NCBI GenBank assembly: GCA_019683665.1
Contig: JADGIB010000241.1
Coordinates: 1 to 5,554 of the forward strand
Length of the DNA stretch: 5,554 bases
DNA from: Solirubrobacteraceae bacterium
Lineage (GTDB): Bacteria; Actinomycetota; Thermoleophilia; Solirubrobacterales; Solirubrobacteraceae
Reading direction: 5' to 3'
The notes under the pieces are model-generated. The model made no database searches. It had not been told where the DNA came from and saw only the letters and a program-made list of their open reading frames with translations. A program made the translations under genes and the position numbers. Below are positions 5,434 through 5,554 of this stretch, in pieces; position 1 is the first letter of the stretch, and each line of letters opens with the position of its first letter.

Positions 5434-5554
5434 GCGGCGGCTCCGCGAGCGGCCCGCCCGCCGCGGCTCGACGACGAGCGCGAGGCGCCCGGAGCGGCCC
5501 GGACGCCGGGGCGCGCGGGCGAACGCCGCGCCGTCGCCGGCCGGGTGGCGGGCG

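Noticed and set aside
5430..5554. Possible plus-strand gene starting at a GTG that overlaps the GNAT stop (GTGA)
   Set aside because: The frame is cut by the window edge, uses several CGA and T-ending codons unlike its neighbours, and encodes only a low-complexity Arg/Gly/Ala/Pro stretch. All six frames lack stops here, so openness is not evidence.

Overview
This is a very GC-rich window with strongly G/C-biased third codon positions, NCS2/GNAT/TetR genes of actinobacterial style, and a DUF3618 / holin-like / DUF4235-like membrane set. It suggests a high-GC actinobacterium. Thermoleophilia (Solirubrobacter-like) is my best guess, made from style alone, since there is no rRNA or other marker here.

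Layout. Positions 1-143 hold no gene I can support. From 2483 down to 144 on the minus strand lies a six-gene run in which every gene overlaps the next by 1-11 bases: a nitrilase-superfamily amidohydrolase (1650-2483), a TetR/FadR-like regulator (1021-1650), a 45-residue DUF4235-like membrane protein (887-1024), a 38-residue single-span membrane protein (774-890), a holin-superfamily-III/YqjE-like membrane protein (377-784) and a DUF3618 tail-anchored protein (144-377). Divergent from it, on the plus strand, is a DUF2804-type protein (2542-3381). The 58-base gap between the two diverging genes holds a 22-bp near-perfect palindrome (2504-2525) that looks like a TetR operator. A strong hairpin (3417-3459) separates the DUF2804 gene from a convergent AzgA-type purine permease (3479-4876, minus). 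A GNAT acetyltransferase (4924-5433, plus) diverges from the permease. The last 121 bases are stop-free in every frame and too short to interpret.

How the parts may work together. The TetR-like protein probably binds the palindrome and controls both its own operon and the DUF2804 gene. The ligand may be an acyl-CoA or another lipid-like signal, judging by its FadR/YsiA resemblance. The operon couples a cytosolic amidase and a regulator to four consecutive small inner-membrane proteins. Those four resemble in architecture the enterobacterial yqjD-yqjE-yqjK stationary-phase membrane set. The purine permease and acetyltransferase look like ordinary, unrelated neighbours.

The most noteworthy content is the overlapping operon with its two very small membrane proteins, the operator-like palindrome, and a shared TAGCGT box placed 10 bases before two different start codons. 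I found no CRISPR array, tRNA, rRNA, insertion sequence or phage module.
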